Below are positions 1 to 14,249 of a stretch of 64,000 bases of DNA, piece by piece. The stretch is from contig NC_135359.1 of assembly GCF_051622035.1 (NCBI RefSeq), positions 15,871,501-15,935,500 of the forward strand. The letters are read 5' to 3'. The position numbers and the translations under genes are program-made. Position 1 is the stretch's first letter. The number at the start of each line of letters is the position of its first letter. The stretch comes from Arctopsyche grandis. Taxonomy: Eukaryota > Arthropoda > Insecta > Trichoptera > Hydropsychidae. The notes beneath the pieces were generated by a model. That model searched no databases and was not told the DNA's origin. It saw only the letters and a list, made by a program, of their open reading frames with translations.

Positions 1-1033
1 AAAATCAGTTTTCAGATAATATTTTAATTCCAATAAATTTAATAAATATTAGTGTGAAAAAGTGGTATAAATTTCCGAAAAATAGGCTACCTCATGTGGC
101 CAAAGTTCAACGTAACACGTAGAAGCCTTCAGTTGCAGACTGAATCGGTAGACGCGGAAGTCAGGCTTTGCCGTGTTCTTTGACAACCTTTTCAAGCATT
201 TTCTTTTTTTTATGAAAAGAGAGTCAATTCTGCTATTAAAGTATTCCGGTCACATTTTTGAAAATCTCAAGAAGCAATAACGTGATTCAAACTCTGGGAT
301 ACTCCACAACTGTCGATTTTTTTTAAACTTATTTTAAACATTCACAATAAATCAAACGTATAGGTACAATAAAACGTGTCAAACTTATTTCAAATGATTA
401 ATTAAATGTAATTTTCTATTTTGACTTTTTAATACTTTCATAAATAAATAAAATTGTATGACGCAATTTTTTTGCATAAAAATATTCACAAGTATTTATA
501 TAAAATATTATATAAATGTATATAATTTCCTCTGGAAAACTAACTTTTTCGATCCCATGGGACTGTCTTACTTTTTTTTGTGTCTTCTTTGTGCGATGCC
601 TTAGCAAAAATAAATCGTTTGCTTTACGGTTTTTGGCAATATTTCTACGTCTCAGCGATTTTTTTCGTTTTATTTTTCTTTTGTTCCATATATGTTTCAT
701 TTTTAAAGGTTAAAATATCATTTTTCCTCCCCTGTCACGCCAAACGTAACAGCGTTACGAATATTTTTCTCATTTCACTCTTCAATATTACTTTTGAAAG
801 TGTTGTTCTTGAAAAGTGTATCTAGTTCAAACTCATAAAAAAAACAAATTTCAACAACAATTCAAACGTATCAAATTGAATGAGAAATGTAAAAATAGAC
901 AATATAATATATAGGTGTTACACCAACCTCAGTTTCTTACATATAACATAAACGGCGGGTGTTTCTGTTCATTCGCATAATAAAAATATCAAACACATAA
1001 CAACATATGAAAATTAGATGATACATACATATA
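1..1033. other. AT-rich non-coding stretch
   Basis: I see no supported gene here. The sequence is strongly AT-rich. The short open frames around 416-825 lack any recognisable domain and have low-complexity composition, so they look like chance ORFs. The stretch probably lies within an upstream intron or flank of the beat-like gene whose last exons start at 3647. Confidence 0.5.
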
Positions 1034-1041
1034 TGTATATA

Positions 1042-3566
<2,525 letters not shown>

Positions 3567-3646
3567 TTACTGTGTGTATTTTACTATATAATTTATGTAT
3601 GTATATAAAGATGAAGTAAAATTATAATAACAAAGTAAAATTTCAG

Positions 3647-6600
3647 CTTTCTCTGGCCACTGCACGCTCCATCGTCCTGGAGAACTTGGATTTTGAAGCA
3701 TCGGGTAGTTACTACTGTGAGGTCACCCTTGAAAGCCCTATCTTTACCCAGGTGTCCGAGATCCGGGAGTTGCTGGTCATCCGTAAGTATGGATGGGTGG
3801 GAAACTGCAAACTCCACTAAACCCAACCATTTCACGACCGCCCGCTATGTAAATACTACAGCACGCCATGAATAAAATATTTTACGTTTTCGTAAGTCGT
3901 TGAAGACTAAATTTAGTCGACAATTTCTACATTCAATAACGACATTGTTTGCAGGACAAACTTTCGAGAATGCAACTTTCCTATTCCATAAATTATTGAA
4001 AATATTCGAAAATGTGAAATAAAGTTTGCATATTTCCACTTACTACACTTACACTACATACATATATTATGTAGGTATTAAAAATGTAATACCTACATAA
4101 TATATGTATGTAGGTATTACATTTTTGTATCGAATATGATGACTAGACAAATATATACGCTTGTTTGCCGCCGCGTATACGTATTATACCCAATTATTCA
4201 TATCTAGGTCGAATCATTAACATGTCCGGTAATAAAGAAGAGGAAATCAAAAAACGTATGAAATTAGGATGCTGTGTATTTTGGCGAACGAATACCATGT
4301 TCAAATCTAATATGCTACTGTGACTGAAGAAATAGATCTTCGATCAATGTGTCTTGCCAGTGATGAATTTTGGATGCAAAACTTAGACATTGAATGCCAA
4401 AATTCTGCATAAAATTCAATACATTTAAAGAAATATTGAACGCTGTATGCTCGGCATAACAAGGAGATATAGAAAACAGGATATGTGGATGAGAAATATG
4501 ACAAAGATGGTTGTTGTAATGGTGAGAGTAAATAGATTGAAATGGTAACGGGCGGGTCACGTAGCTATAATAACGGACGGTATACAGCCAAAATAAGTAA
4601 TAGAACGGTACCCGAGAGAATGTAAAATGCTGAAAAGAAGGCCGCAAGGAAAATGGGTAGATGAAATCAGAAAAATGTGTGGAATGAGATGGATGAAAGT
4701 AGCTTCAAATATAGACGAATGACAGGCCTCATCCAGCAGTAGATGGCGAATGATTATGTACATATATTTGTCTGCTTACTGTACCACTGCGCAATCAATA
4801 CCTACTTACTTTTTGAATTAAACAATTCGGTATGAATTAAAAACATTGATAAATTAATAATTAAAAAAATAATCTCTTAAATCGTATAACACGGGAATTT
4901 TTAGTATTTTTGTCAATTTGATATGCCATTTTTTCCGCAATGCTTCAAAGTTCTTCATGCATATTTCATCAAATCCAACGATGAACGTTTTCTTTTATTT
5001 TTCTCAGACTAAAAGATTTCCTGACGACATACATACATATATTGAAAGCTCGGAAGCAGCGTGTCCAAAGATGAACACCCTATTCAATACCAAAATTTAT
5101 TACAATATATGATTTATGACTTCTGAAAACGAGTTTTATACAAAATTACAATTTCCGATCCAAAATTTATAGTATTAAAATTTTAAATAATAGAACGCTT
5201 AATATAATATTAATAAATATTGATTACATACATATAATACATTTCCTTAAGTTATTAAATTGGATGCTCGTTCACCCCACTGTATGTACTGAAATAAAAA
5301 GTCTTACATGGAATATTATATAAAATAAATATTTCTCGTATTTATTTTAGAGCGACAGACACATAAGCCTACGATAACATTTAGCGCCTCTACTTATACA
5401 GCTACTGATACATTAGAAGCCACGTGTACGACAAGTTGGGCTTATCCGGCTCCTCATATCATTTGGATTGTCAATGGAAAAAGGGTAAACTGACATAATA
5501 TAAATTGTGATGTTTTATTTCAACTTGTCAAATAATTTAATATTTTTTTTTCTCAGGTCGATGATAGACTGACAATACCCATAGTTCCTGTAATACATAA
5601 CAGGCCAAGGGAAGGGAAGAATAAAATGCTAACCTCTTCCACGACCAAACTAAGAGTGGCTGTGTCTTCCCTCGAATTGACAGCAGAAACACTACTGAAG
5701 CTTACCTGCTTATCTACAATCCCAGGATATCTAGGTCCAGCTGGTCAATATGCAGACACTGCCAATCATACAGTTATAGGTAATATACACATATTTTCAT
5801 ATTAATAATGGGTGACCGTAAAAAAGTCGAAAATGTTCGTTTACCATGCATACATATGAAAAACGGTTAGTATATAAGTGTGTATATATCAGTGGCGTGT
5901 GGTAAAACTCTCTCTCCCCCCGTCATACATCCTCACTTAATTTACGCGAGCAGGATACAACAGGAACAAGAGGAACAGACTTTTTCTCCAGTATCCTGCG
6001 CGCGCATATTAAACAAGGCTGTATGACAAAAACAGAGATTATTTCACCGCTTGCCACCGATATATATTATATATGTATATGAACATATGTAGTACCGTTT
6101 ACCATGCACCTTTTTTTATCTTTGAACTTAAGATCTTTCGATTTTCGATCTTTTCACTTTCGGTGCCGTGAGGTAGACCCATTAATAATACATATGCTTG
6201 AAAAGCTTTAGAAAATTCATCGTTCTTACTTTATTTTTAAAAATTATTTTCAATTCCGGAATTATATAATATATTATATTATAATATATACAAATATTCT
6301 GTAATTAACTAATTAATTTGTATTTAAAGATGAATATTCAATACGCAAAATCACCATTTTTGGTAGTATACATAGATTCATTTTTTCTCCTATTCTATTT
6401 TTCCAATATTTCCATTATTTTTATACTTTAGTTTAGTTATGTAATGTGCTATTTAATCATATTATAGCTTTCATTCTTTTCCTTTTCATTTGTTTATTTT
6501 GTATTTACCTTTTTCATTTGTTTTTTATATTTGTAAATTTCAATTTCTTCTTATATTCTATCTTATAACCTTTTCCAAATATTTTAATACTATAGTTTAA

Positions 6601-9111
6601 TTATGCAATGTACTCCATATTTTGTCATGCCTTTATTCTTTACTTTTTAATTTGTTTTCCTTATATTTATCTTTTTCATTTTTGTAAAAATCTATTATTG
6701 GACTCGGATGTTACATATATTATTTATTTACTTTTTGTTTTTTTTATACCTATCTCTGTACATCCTGTCTGTTGATTTTTCAATTAATAAAATAAAATAA
6801 AATAAAAATAAAATAGATATTCATTGGTTAATTAAATTACGTATTTATATAACTGATATCTGACTAGCATTAATAGATACATCATATTTTAAATTTCGTG
6901 GTTTTATTTTATTTGTACATATTTACTTAGTTAATGTTAATCACCGAGAGTTTGCCGGATTCGCTCCCACGGCTTGACCTTGATTGAAAATAATTAATTC
7001 CGAATATTTCTGTAGTGCTGGATGGATATTTGTAACTCCAAGTCAATCCCTTTGTATCAGAATTTGCCATTTTATCTGATTCCATTATTGAAACGTTACC
7101 TCATCAAATTGACAAAAACCATCCAACCCACTATGTCATCACTATTTGAATACGATTTCAAGATTAATAATCTATAAATTTATATATGTACAAGTTTAAT
7201 AGCACAGATGTCACTCAGGGGCAACCCTATAATGGCATCATGGGAAAATATAAAATTGGGACCATCGGATATGTCGCCTTTCCAAAATATTAAATTATTA
7301 TTATTATTATAAAAAAATTGAATTTTCAATATTATTTTGCGCCTTCTTAAATTTTGAAGTCATAACATTCAAATCGGTCTCCGTGACTTGACAGAATGTT
7401 AAATGACAGAAAACGCAAATATCGGAAGGCAAAGATCAAAAATCGAAAGATCTTAAGTCGAAAGATCAAAAAAAAAATGGTGCATGGTGCATGGATACAA
7501 CAAGAACAAGAGGAACAGGCTTTTCCTCCCGTATCAATGTGCGCGTGCAGAATACGGGAGGCATGTTCCTCTTGTTCCCGTTGTATCCTGCTCGCGCAAA
7601 TTAAGTGAGTATGTACCGTTTACCATGCACCATTTTTTTTTTTTGATATTTCGACTTAAGATCTTTCGATTTTCGATCTTTGCCTTCCGATATTTGCGTT
7701 TTCTGTCATTTAACATTCTGTCAAGTCACGTAGACCCCATTCAAATATATACTTAATCTATTATCCAATATCGAATATCATTTAATTATATTTGCGTAAA
7801 CGTAGTTTTTTATGTAATATTTGACACACATTTTACACTGCATATCGATATGGCTTGATGCACAGATATTGTATGTCCATTTTTGAATTTAAAATTCATA
7901 TCCGACTTCTTAATGAAATCGTTGCTGCCGAGACTGAATGTGATATTTTCCACCTTAGTGAGCGTAAATTGTCGGAAATTACTCTAACCCATTTATCTGG
8001 TAGTCTGCGCTCATCATTGTTTTCATGATTGATTGTGATTTATGAGTGAAATTTTGATTAACTCTCTTCCATTTGGGCCTTACAGGGATGTTTTGTATTT
8101 GTAGTTGTTTCTTACATATTTATTGAAACTGGCTGTAGGTGCAAGGCATTCCTTATGCTATATTTTATTTGATATTTTTACTTTATCTGTTATTTTAAAT
8201 GCTATTTTTTATGTATGTAGATGTATTTATGTTTATGTTTAATTGTTATTTTGTTTTTTTTCTTTTTTGTGTTATATTTTTTGACCATTGTGGCGCTTTA
8301 GAAATTCCTGTTATGCCACAATGGTCTGTTTAAAATAAATAAATAAATATTGAATTTTACGCTTGTAGGTGCTGAAATAATTCAGATTTTTCCTTTCGAG
8401 GTTATGCGGTATACATAAATTACCTTGAAAGGAAAAACCTGAATTATTTCAGCATCTACAAGCTTAAAATTCGGTACGAATTCAAAAATGGACATACAAT
8501 ATCTGTGCACCAAGCCATTGATATGTACATATATTATATTTAGAATTTGTTCAATTTTTTTTTTACAAAATATATTTCCCCGAAAATTTTCCGACTATTA
8601 AACAATCATTTTTTTTAAATTTGACTTAAAGAGATCCAATAAAATATATATTATTCGTATTTTTTCACGCAATTAATTCGAGTCACAACTTTAACCGAAT
8701 GTAGTACACGGGTAAAGGTATTTACTTGGGTTAACCGCGCGTCGATATCCCAAGGGAGCACGGACTTTTGGATCTGCTCGAGAGATTAAATGCTAACCGT
8801 TTGAAATCTGTACATTTCGAACATTTGTTTTAAACAAACCCTAAATTCGAAACAAATACTCGAACGCCAAAAGTCTAACCGCCACACAATTCAACTCGTA
8901 CATCAAGGTTTAAAATACCAATACTAATTTTTCAGTCGATGTCCTACTAGCTGAGGAGCCTGAATTTTCGACGCCTCAAGAGACCATCTTCGATAACAGT
9001 TTGTCGTCTTCGGTGTGCTCTTCAACAAAATTTACAGGTTTTCTATACACTTATCGCTATTACTGCTGTGGATTTTTGGTCCACATCATTCTACGCGTAT
9101 ATTACATGTAA
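3647..9111 (+). CDS. beat: Beaten-path-like immunoglobulin protein, last four exons (5' end outside the visible exons)
   Basis: Exons: 3647-3782, 5351-5484, 5557-5779, 8936-9111 (stop TAA at 9109). All have AG/GT borders and join in frame, encoding the last 222 residues. The first exon gives the end of an Ig V-type domain with the ASGSYYCEV motif, as in Beat proteins. The second carries ATCTTSWAYPAP and IWIVNGKR, the start of the second Ig-like domain, and the third completes it with LKLTCLS. The short tail has an acidic linker, a hydrophobic Cys-rich stretch and a basic residue near the end. Beat proteins are neuronal guidance/adhesion molecules that bind Side receptors; that role is family knowledge. 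The signal peptide and N-terminal half are not visible upstream in this window. Which Beat paralogue it is cannot be told. Introns carry RTE-type, foldback and Jockey insertions. Confidence 0.75.
4056..4111. repeat. Perfect 25-bp inverted repeat with 6-bp loop
   Basis: Arms at 4056-4080 and 4087-4111 are exact reverse complements of an ACATACATATATTATGTAGG-type sequence, with loop AAAATG. It sits in a beat-like intron just before an RTE-type remnant. It could be a small MITE or simply a palindromic expansion of the ubiquitous TACATATGTA motif. Confidence 0.85.
4200..4780 (+). pseudogene. RTE-type non-LTR retrotransposon, decayed ORF2 3' part
   Basis: Frame-shifted pieces match the C-terminal part of an RTE/BovB-like reverse-transcriptase ORF: NMSGNKEEEIKKRMKLG near 4220, then RYPRECKMLKRRPQGKW and VDEIRKMCGMRWMK near 4610-4700, ending ASSSSRWRMIM near 4740. 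Stops interrupt the frame. Sister copies lie at 21690-22239 (-), 51050-51640, 52237-52515 and 59400-59978 (-). Confidence 0.75.
5810..6180. mobile_element. Foldback element (copy A) with 9-bp target-site duplication
   Basis: The ends are GGGTGACCGT on the left and a right end that reads GGGTCTACCTCACGG on the opposite strand. Flanks are an exact 9-bp repeat ATTAATAAT (5801-5809, 6181-6189). Sub-terminal blocks containing GTTTACCATGCA, AAGATCTTTCGATT and the GCGAGCAGGATACAAC core are shared with copies B (7375-7737) and C (37703-38487). It lies in the last beat-like intron. A pair of hAT-like ends is nested at 5890-6059. Confidence 0.85.
5890..6059. mobile_element. Possible hAT MITE nested in foldback copy A
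   Basis: CAGTGGCGTGTGGTAAAA on the left faces CGGTGGCAAGCGGTGAAA read on the other strand. Similarity continues through a TCTCT...GTCATACA block, about 40 bp of imperfect inverted repeat. Flanks are GTATATAT and ATATATAT (7 of 8). The interior contains the core that belongs to the foldback family, so the order of events is unclear. Confidence 0.5.
7375..7737. mobile_element. Foldback element (copy B) with 9-bp target-site duplication
   Basis: A 363-bp near-palindrome whose two arms, each over 100 bp, read GTGACTTGACAGAATGTTAA and AACGCAAATATCGGAAGGCA in opposite orientation. The centre contains two facing copies of an AACAAGAGGAACAGGC-like block. Exact 9-bp duplication CATTCAAAT at 7366-7374 and 7738-7746. 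Open frames inside it are palindrome artefacts. Target size and long terminal inverted repeats suggest a Mutator-like (MULE) foldback; no transposase is present. Confidence 0.9.
7841..8530. mobile_element. Foldback element split by a Jockey-type insertion
   Basis: The block GGCTTGATGCACAGATATTG at 7852 reappears inverted near 8513, with the following ATGTCCATTTTTGAATT also matched. A second inner pair (CTTGTAGGTGCTGAAATAAT near 8363 and its complement near 8455) continues the same palindrome. The arms are separated by the Jockey 3' fragment at 7905-8345, whose flanks both read TTGAATTT, consistent with a target duplication. Confidence 0.75.
7905..8345 (+). pseudogene. Jockey-like ORF2 tail, 5'-truncated copy
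   Basis: Starts at the ACTTCTTAATGAAATCGTTG block, which encodes LLNEIVAA in the other copies, and continues through the terminal SLRSSLF-like codons and the 3' untranslated part to AAATAAATAAATA. It is the shortest of the three copies in this window and is inserted in the left arm of a foldback element. Confidence 0.75.
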
Positions 9112-10632
9112 GCTTATCCATTGAATTTATACAATAATTATAAATGTTGAAATATTTATAAATTGTTTGGTATTTCATATCAGAGTAATCTTTTGTATAT
9201 ACTATTATATATATACGACATAAATAACGTAATTATTAGGCCAAATTATAAACTATTGTAATTAATAATATGACATTATATTTACATTGAATACGATTAT
9301 ATGTTTAATCGGCGTGTGTGAAATATTTAAAATTTATTAAATAAATGAGGTGATATTTTAAAAAAATATATCCGTTCTATAGTGTTGTAAATTATTTTTT
9401 AGGAAAATTAATCATATTAAAAGCTTTCATAGATGTAAAGAAATAAAAATGACTGATATTTAATTCTGAATCTGAAAATAGTCAAATAAATTCAAAAAAT
9501 ATCATACCTTTAATTTTCTAATGTTCAAATACGTATTTGCTTAAAACATTGATGTATGCTTATTACAAAATACATACATAATATAAATTTAAATTATTTT
9601 TTCCATTCAAATCTATTCGATAAATATATTTTTCGTTAAATTTAAAATATTTTAAGTATCTACTATATATAAAATTTATGTAACGTTTATTAAGTTTTAT
9701 ACATATGTTAAACTGCACAAGGAATTAATCGTTGGGTTTATAAAATATAACGTAAAGTCACTATGATCTAATTTTAATTTCTGAAATAAATATGAAATAT
9801 AATTACTTTTAACCGAAAGACAATACGTCAACTTTAATATAACTTACATGAATATTCATAGCTGCATAAGTGTAGATCGTCCAGCTGATATTGTAACGAT
9901 TTAATCTATTATACAAAAGCTCACTGTCACTGTCAAACTATTAATTTTCTCTATTGACACAAATTAATACGTATTTATATGTGCATATGTATGAACGTTC
10001 ATTATTACAAATGCAAAAGTTATTATGCACATCAACTCTTTAATATATTGAAACATCTATTTTAAAACGTTGACTTATTCAATTTCATAAAAAGCTCTGT
10101 CACTAAATGTCACAATCTACCGTTTAAAAAAATTAAATACGTAGTGTTTAAGTTGCATCAGTTGATTATTAATTGACATCTTAAAACTACCATTTTAAAC
10201 CGAGAAAATGTGAAAAAAATATTCAATGTATAAGATATATGTAAACTTTCAAACGATTCCAATTGAATAGATATTGATTTTATTTAGACTCTAATTAAAT
10301 CATTTTCGGAAAATATTTCATGTTTGTTTAGTTTTTCATACAAAGAGCTTGGGTTCGTGGAGTCCCCTCGGAGGATCTCCAAACATAAATACATATATTT
10401 TAATCACTAAAAACAGTTCTAAGTATGTATAAAAATATTCTCATTAATGATTACGGTTCTAGCGCTCGTTATATTCGTTTGTATCCCAAAATTTGAAAAG
10501 CAACGCTTTGAGTCGGCGACTTCGAGCCATTTTATTACTTACCTCCTTTACGTTTTTGTTTCTTGTGATATGGATTCGTCTATAAAAGAAATTCTATCGG
10601 TCAATCTAGACATAATGAATTTGCAATATTAA
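9112..10632. other. AT-rich intergenic DNA after the beat-like stop
   Basis: No gene or recognisable element. The first part is presumably the beat-like 3' untranslated region; AATAAA-like sequences are frequent in such AT-rich DNA, so no poly(A) site can be chosen. Confidence 0.5.
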
Positions 10633-10635
10633 CTA

Positions 10636-11064
10636 CACTGAGCAACAAAAAAATTACCAAAGCGGAAACTAATCAACCTTACTTAGTTTTACCAACCAAA
10701 TTCGAATTGGACAATGATTTTTCTCATGTTTATGAAATATGAGCTTTTAAAAAATGCGTGATATTTATAGTTTTTTTGACATTTGCGGTCTTTAAACCAA
10801 AATCTAGTTTTGCTGTACCAAAAGTATGTATTGGAATCAATATTAATTTTTTTTTATTGATTGTGGTTTTAATTCTTTAAAACACTAATTTAATTAATTA
10901 ATTATCTATCGGATATTAAAAGTCAAAAATATACTTTTTTTACACATTTTATTCCGTTTCTAACAAAAATCATTATCGTATTCGAATTCAGTGGGTTAAA
11001 TTTAGTAAGATTGATTAGTCTCCCCTCCGGTAACTAAAAAGCGTGATTTTTTGTTTGTTCAGTG
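10636..11064. mobile_element. Inverted-repeat DNA transposon or MITE, 3-bp CTA flanks
   Basis: Left end CACTGAGCAACAAAAA and right end, on the other strand, CACTGAACAAACAAAAA. Similarity runs on for about 80 bp, including AGACTAATCAATCTTACT-like and AATTCGAAT blocks. Both sides are flanked by CTA. The interior is AT-rich without coding capacity. The superfamily is not certain: 3-bp duplication would fit PIF/Harbinger, while a TA target would fit Tc1/mariner. Confidence 0.7.
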
Positions 11065-11067
11065 CTA

Positions 11068-13725
11068 TTGAACATGAAGAAGGTCAGAAATTGTTTTTAT
11101 ATGATGTGGTTGTTGATTTTGCAAATTCAAAGGCTTAAAATTTGTAAGTTCATTTTTGTAAAAAAAAAATGGTAACTTTTGCATGCGGGTCAATTTTTAT
11201 AGTACGTCACTGAATCTCACTGACGATATACGAGGATCAAACAAGCACCAGAGATTAGTTTTCAAAGATATAAAAGTAAAGTATGGTGAATTAGTAAGGC
11301 TTCAACTACTTTGATTTAGTGCATATGTAAGTGAATGCAGTGTTCGAAATGATGTTTTTCAACTGCAGAAAATTGGTGGAAAATCTCTATTAAAATAAAT
11401 GCTTCAAATAAAAAAAATACACGCGGTAAAAAATTGATACGTTTGAGTGGAAAATCGTGTAAAATGTTTTGTGCTGATATCTACAATGTATTGGAAAACT
11501 TATCGTCACGTAAAGGAAAGCCTACAGAGAGACTCGGAAAATTATGGTTGTTGAGTCGCTCGTTCAATCTATATTTTGACGATTCCGTTTCGGCAAAATC
11601 TTGCGTACACATCGCATCGCGGACGGAGGCTCTGTTTACGTTAAGTCGCGAACGTTACGGCCTCCGTCGTTATCAAGGGTGGGTGGAGGCTGCACCCCCT
11701 CCCCCCCACCAACCTGGAGGGGCTGTTCTTTATCTTAACAGCTCGGCCAGAATACCAAGCAGCCGGCCTACAATTCTCGAATGTAATAGCCCGATCCGCT
11801 TTATCCCGTCGCTCCATTGTTTCCCGCAAGTTTCGGCACAAAGAACCCACCACCCACCCTCACTTCGCCCACCACCCCCTGTACCGGCTCGATCTCACCT
11901 TATAAATACACAATAGAAGTTGTGATCGCGTGTGGGTGTGCAACACCTGGAATTATCTTACGTACAATTTTTAATTAGATCTCTTTTGTTTTGCCTACGC
12001 CACTGCTTCGATGAAAGCGCTCGGATGATTATGCATCACAAATTCACCGCGATTAAAATTCGTAATATTTAAAAAACTATATTTTCAGGTAGCATACATA
12101 TTATATTCACTATTTTAACTCCAAAAACTTATGACTAAATCTAAGGTAGATTTTATAACACGCGGTGTATATATTAAAATGTACTCAGTCAGAATACCTA
12201 TAACAAAATGTCAATTATGAACAAAAATTAAGCTATCGAACTTTTATTGATATGAATACCTTTAACTTTATCTACATACATACATACTTTCTCTAGACAA
12301 ATTTATCTAGACAAAAACTAAAAAAGTCTCTCGCATTTTATTTCAATTGTTATTTTTGCATTTGTGTGGGTGACTTCAAATATTATACATGTAAGTATAA
12401 TACAGAATTAACGCAACAATTAAATTGTTATTTATTAGCTGTTCATATGAGTGCCAAAATGTTCATTTTTAACATGAGACTGACTGTGTTATCGCTATTT
12501 TAGTTTTGCTTCTATTGACAATTAGCTCTATTATGAATTGACCAAATGATCAATGAAGGTTTTATAAAAACAATTAACAACATCATAATCTATGATATGG
12601 TACCTACATATATATGTATGTATATTGTATTCATAAATTTATAGCATTATTACTTGACCATATCTGAATATTTTATATTTTTATATTGTTAAATGCATAT
12701 GTAATCTATTATTTAATAACTACGCATAAATAAATATTCATATGAAAATCATTTCAGATTCAAAACAACGTCTTTTTCCATATAAAATGCAACACTTGAG
12801 TAACTTCTATGGTTATATATTTATATACCTATTACTTACATATGTATTAACATAAATGATTTGAAAAAAATATGAAATATTTATCAGTAGAGTATGATAT
12901 TTTCAAGATATTTTTATATGTAAAATAAATAGGGTCAATCAAGCTGGAAATTTTCATATTACTTTTTGCTTTATATAGGCACCTATTTAATAATCAAAAT
13001 CGAGCTCACAAATACAGTCAAATCTTCGTTTTTCATAAAACTACTATTCAATATTTTTCCTGAAGCATTCATTAATTTACATTCAATATATTTATATATA
13101 GATATCTTAATATGTGTACCTACAATTAACAGAAAAAAAATTAATGAATGTATTATGTGATTATGAAAATTAACTATACATATCATTGAAAACCAAAAGG
13201 TTTTTCTAAAATTATATATTATACATATCAGATTCATGTTCAGTGTTATGTGTGTTATCAAATATATAAAACAGTTTATATTATATTATTATTGTATATT
13301 ACATGTATAAAATACATTATTGTTTCTATTTTTGTTGAAACTGCTCATTTGTTAGTGGTTGGTGGATAATAAAATATATAAAAAACCTTTTTACTTTGTT
13401 TAATTCCTTTAATTACTTCATAAATTACGTACATACTTTATTCGATGTAGTGATTCTGATTTTTCGATGATTTTCATTTCTAGAGAAATAAGAAGAGTAC
13501 GGACTATAATAGTGCGTACTCACCGGGTACAATTATTATACTATATACACTTACGGCAATTACTAGAAATACCAAATTTATTAGAGCAGCTTTGTGTATG
13601 TAAGCATACTGTCATTTTGAATATCATGCCTTCCAAGTCTTCTAATTTCGGATTTAATACAAGCAATCTTTTCCTCTTCCAGTTCATCACTACTGCAAGC
13701 TTCAGACAGAATCTCCTAACACATT
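11068..13725. other. Intergenic DNA with a GC-richer patch at about 11.48-11.92 kb
   Basis: No supported gene. The 160-codon open frame at 11434-11916 has no recognisable domain and owes its length to a C-rich patch (poly-C/CCACC tracts near 11694-11720 and 11845-11885). The patch contrasts sharply with the AT-rich surroundings and could be a regulatory island or an unannotated first exon. The rest is AT-rich. Confidence 0.4.
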
Positions 13726-13754
13726 AATATATAAGACGCGTGTCACTTATAAGT

Positions 13755-13886
13755 AGAGGTAGGACCGGAATTGCGCCGTCTATTGTTCCATTATTGTAAA
13801 TGCCTTGTAAAAAAGGTTCGGCAAACCTTTAACAATGCATTTACAACATGTGAACAATGAATAGCGCGCTCTGGGTCCGCTCTTTA
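13755..13886. mobile_element. 132-bp foldback MITE (copy 1), 9-bp target-site duplication
   Basis: Starts AGAGGTAGGACCGGAA and ends GGTCCGCTCTTTA. The centre is a palindrome built on AAAGGTTTGCCGAACCTTT and a TTGTAAATGCATT-like block. An exact 9-bp duplication CTTATAAGT flanks it (13746-13754, 13887-13895). A second copy, also 132 bp and in the opposite orientation, is at 55110-55241 with its own 9-bp duplication. Confidence 0.9.
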
Positions 13887-13926
13887 CTTATAAGTTATAA
13901 GTTACACGCGTCTTATATCATATAAG

Positions 13927-14064
13927 CGATGCGGTGCAAGCGATCGAGAAGCGCCAGACAGACTGAACCACAGATTAGCGACACGTGTACCTTATGCGTG
14001 CGCACTGCTCGCACTTACACTAAGCGAAATCTACCCGAAGTCCCGACATACCTACCCTGTATAC
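13927..14064 (+). repeat. 138-bp repeat, inverted partner at 26407-26544
   Basis: Runs from CGATGCGGTGCAAGCGATCG to the CTACCCTGTATAC block. The partner at 26407-26544 has the same length in reverse orientation with few differences. Its first 45 bp also recur inverted at 14250-14294, so it looks like the terminal part of an inverted-repeat DNA transposon. The adjacent Harbinger transposase scrap supports that superfamily. Confidence 0.8.
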
Positions 14065-14249
14065 GTTCTGGGCTTCTGATACTTTAGTTCCGAATTTTGC
14101 CTTATTAAACTCGCCAGAAAGATCCAACTCAATTTTAATAATTACCATGTTAATAATTGCATCTGTGCACATCGAAAGGTTACTCGTCATCTGATGTGCA
14201 ATCTATCATTCGAGAAGTCGAGAATTGCGTTTAAAGCAGCCATCCAGTT

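Noticed and set aside
11434-11916. 160-codon plus-strand frame
   Set aside because: No recognisable domain, codon use looks random, and length is due to a C-rich patch. Kept only as a possible regulatory island.
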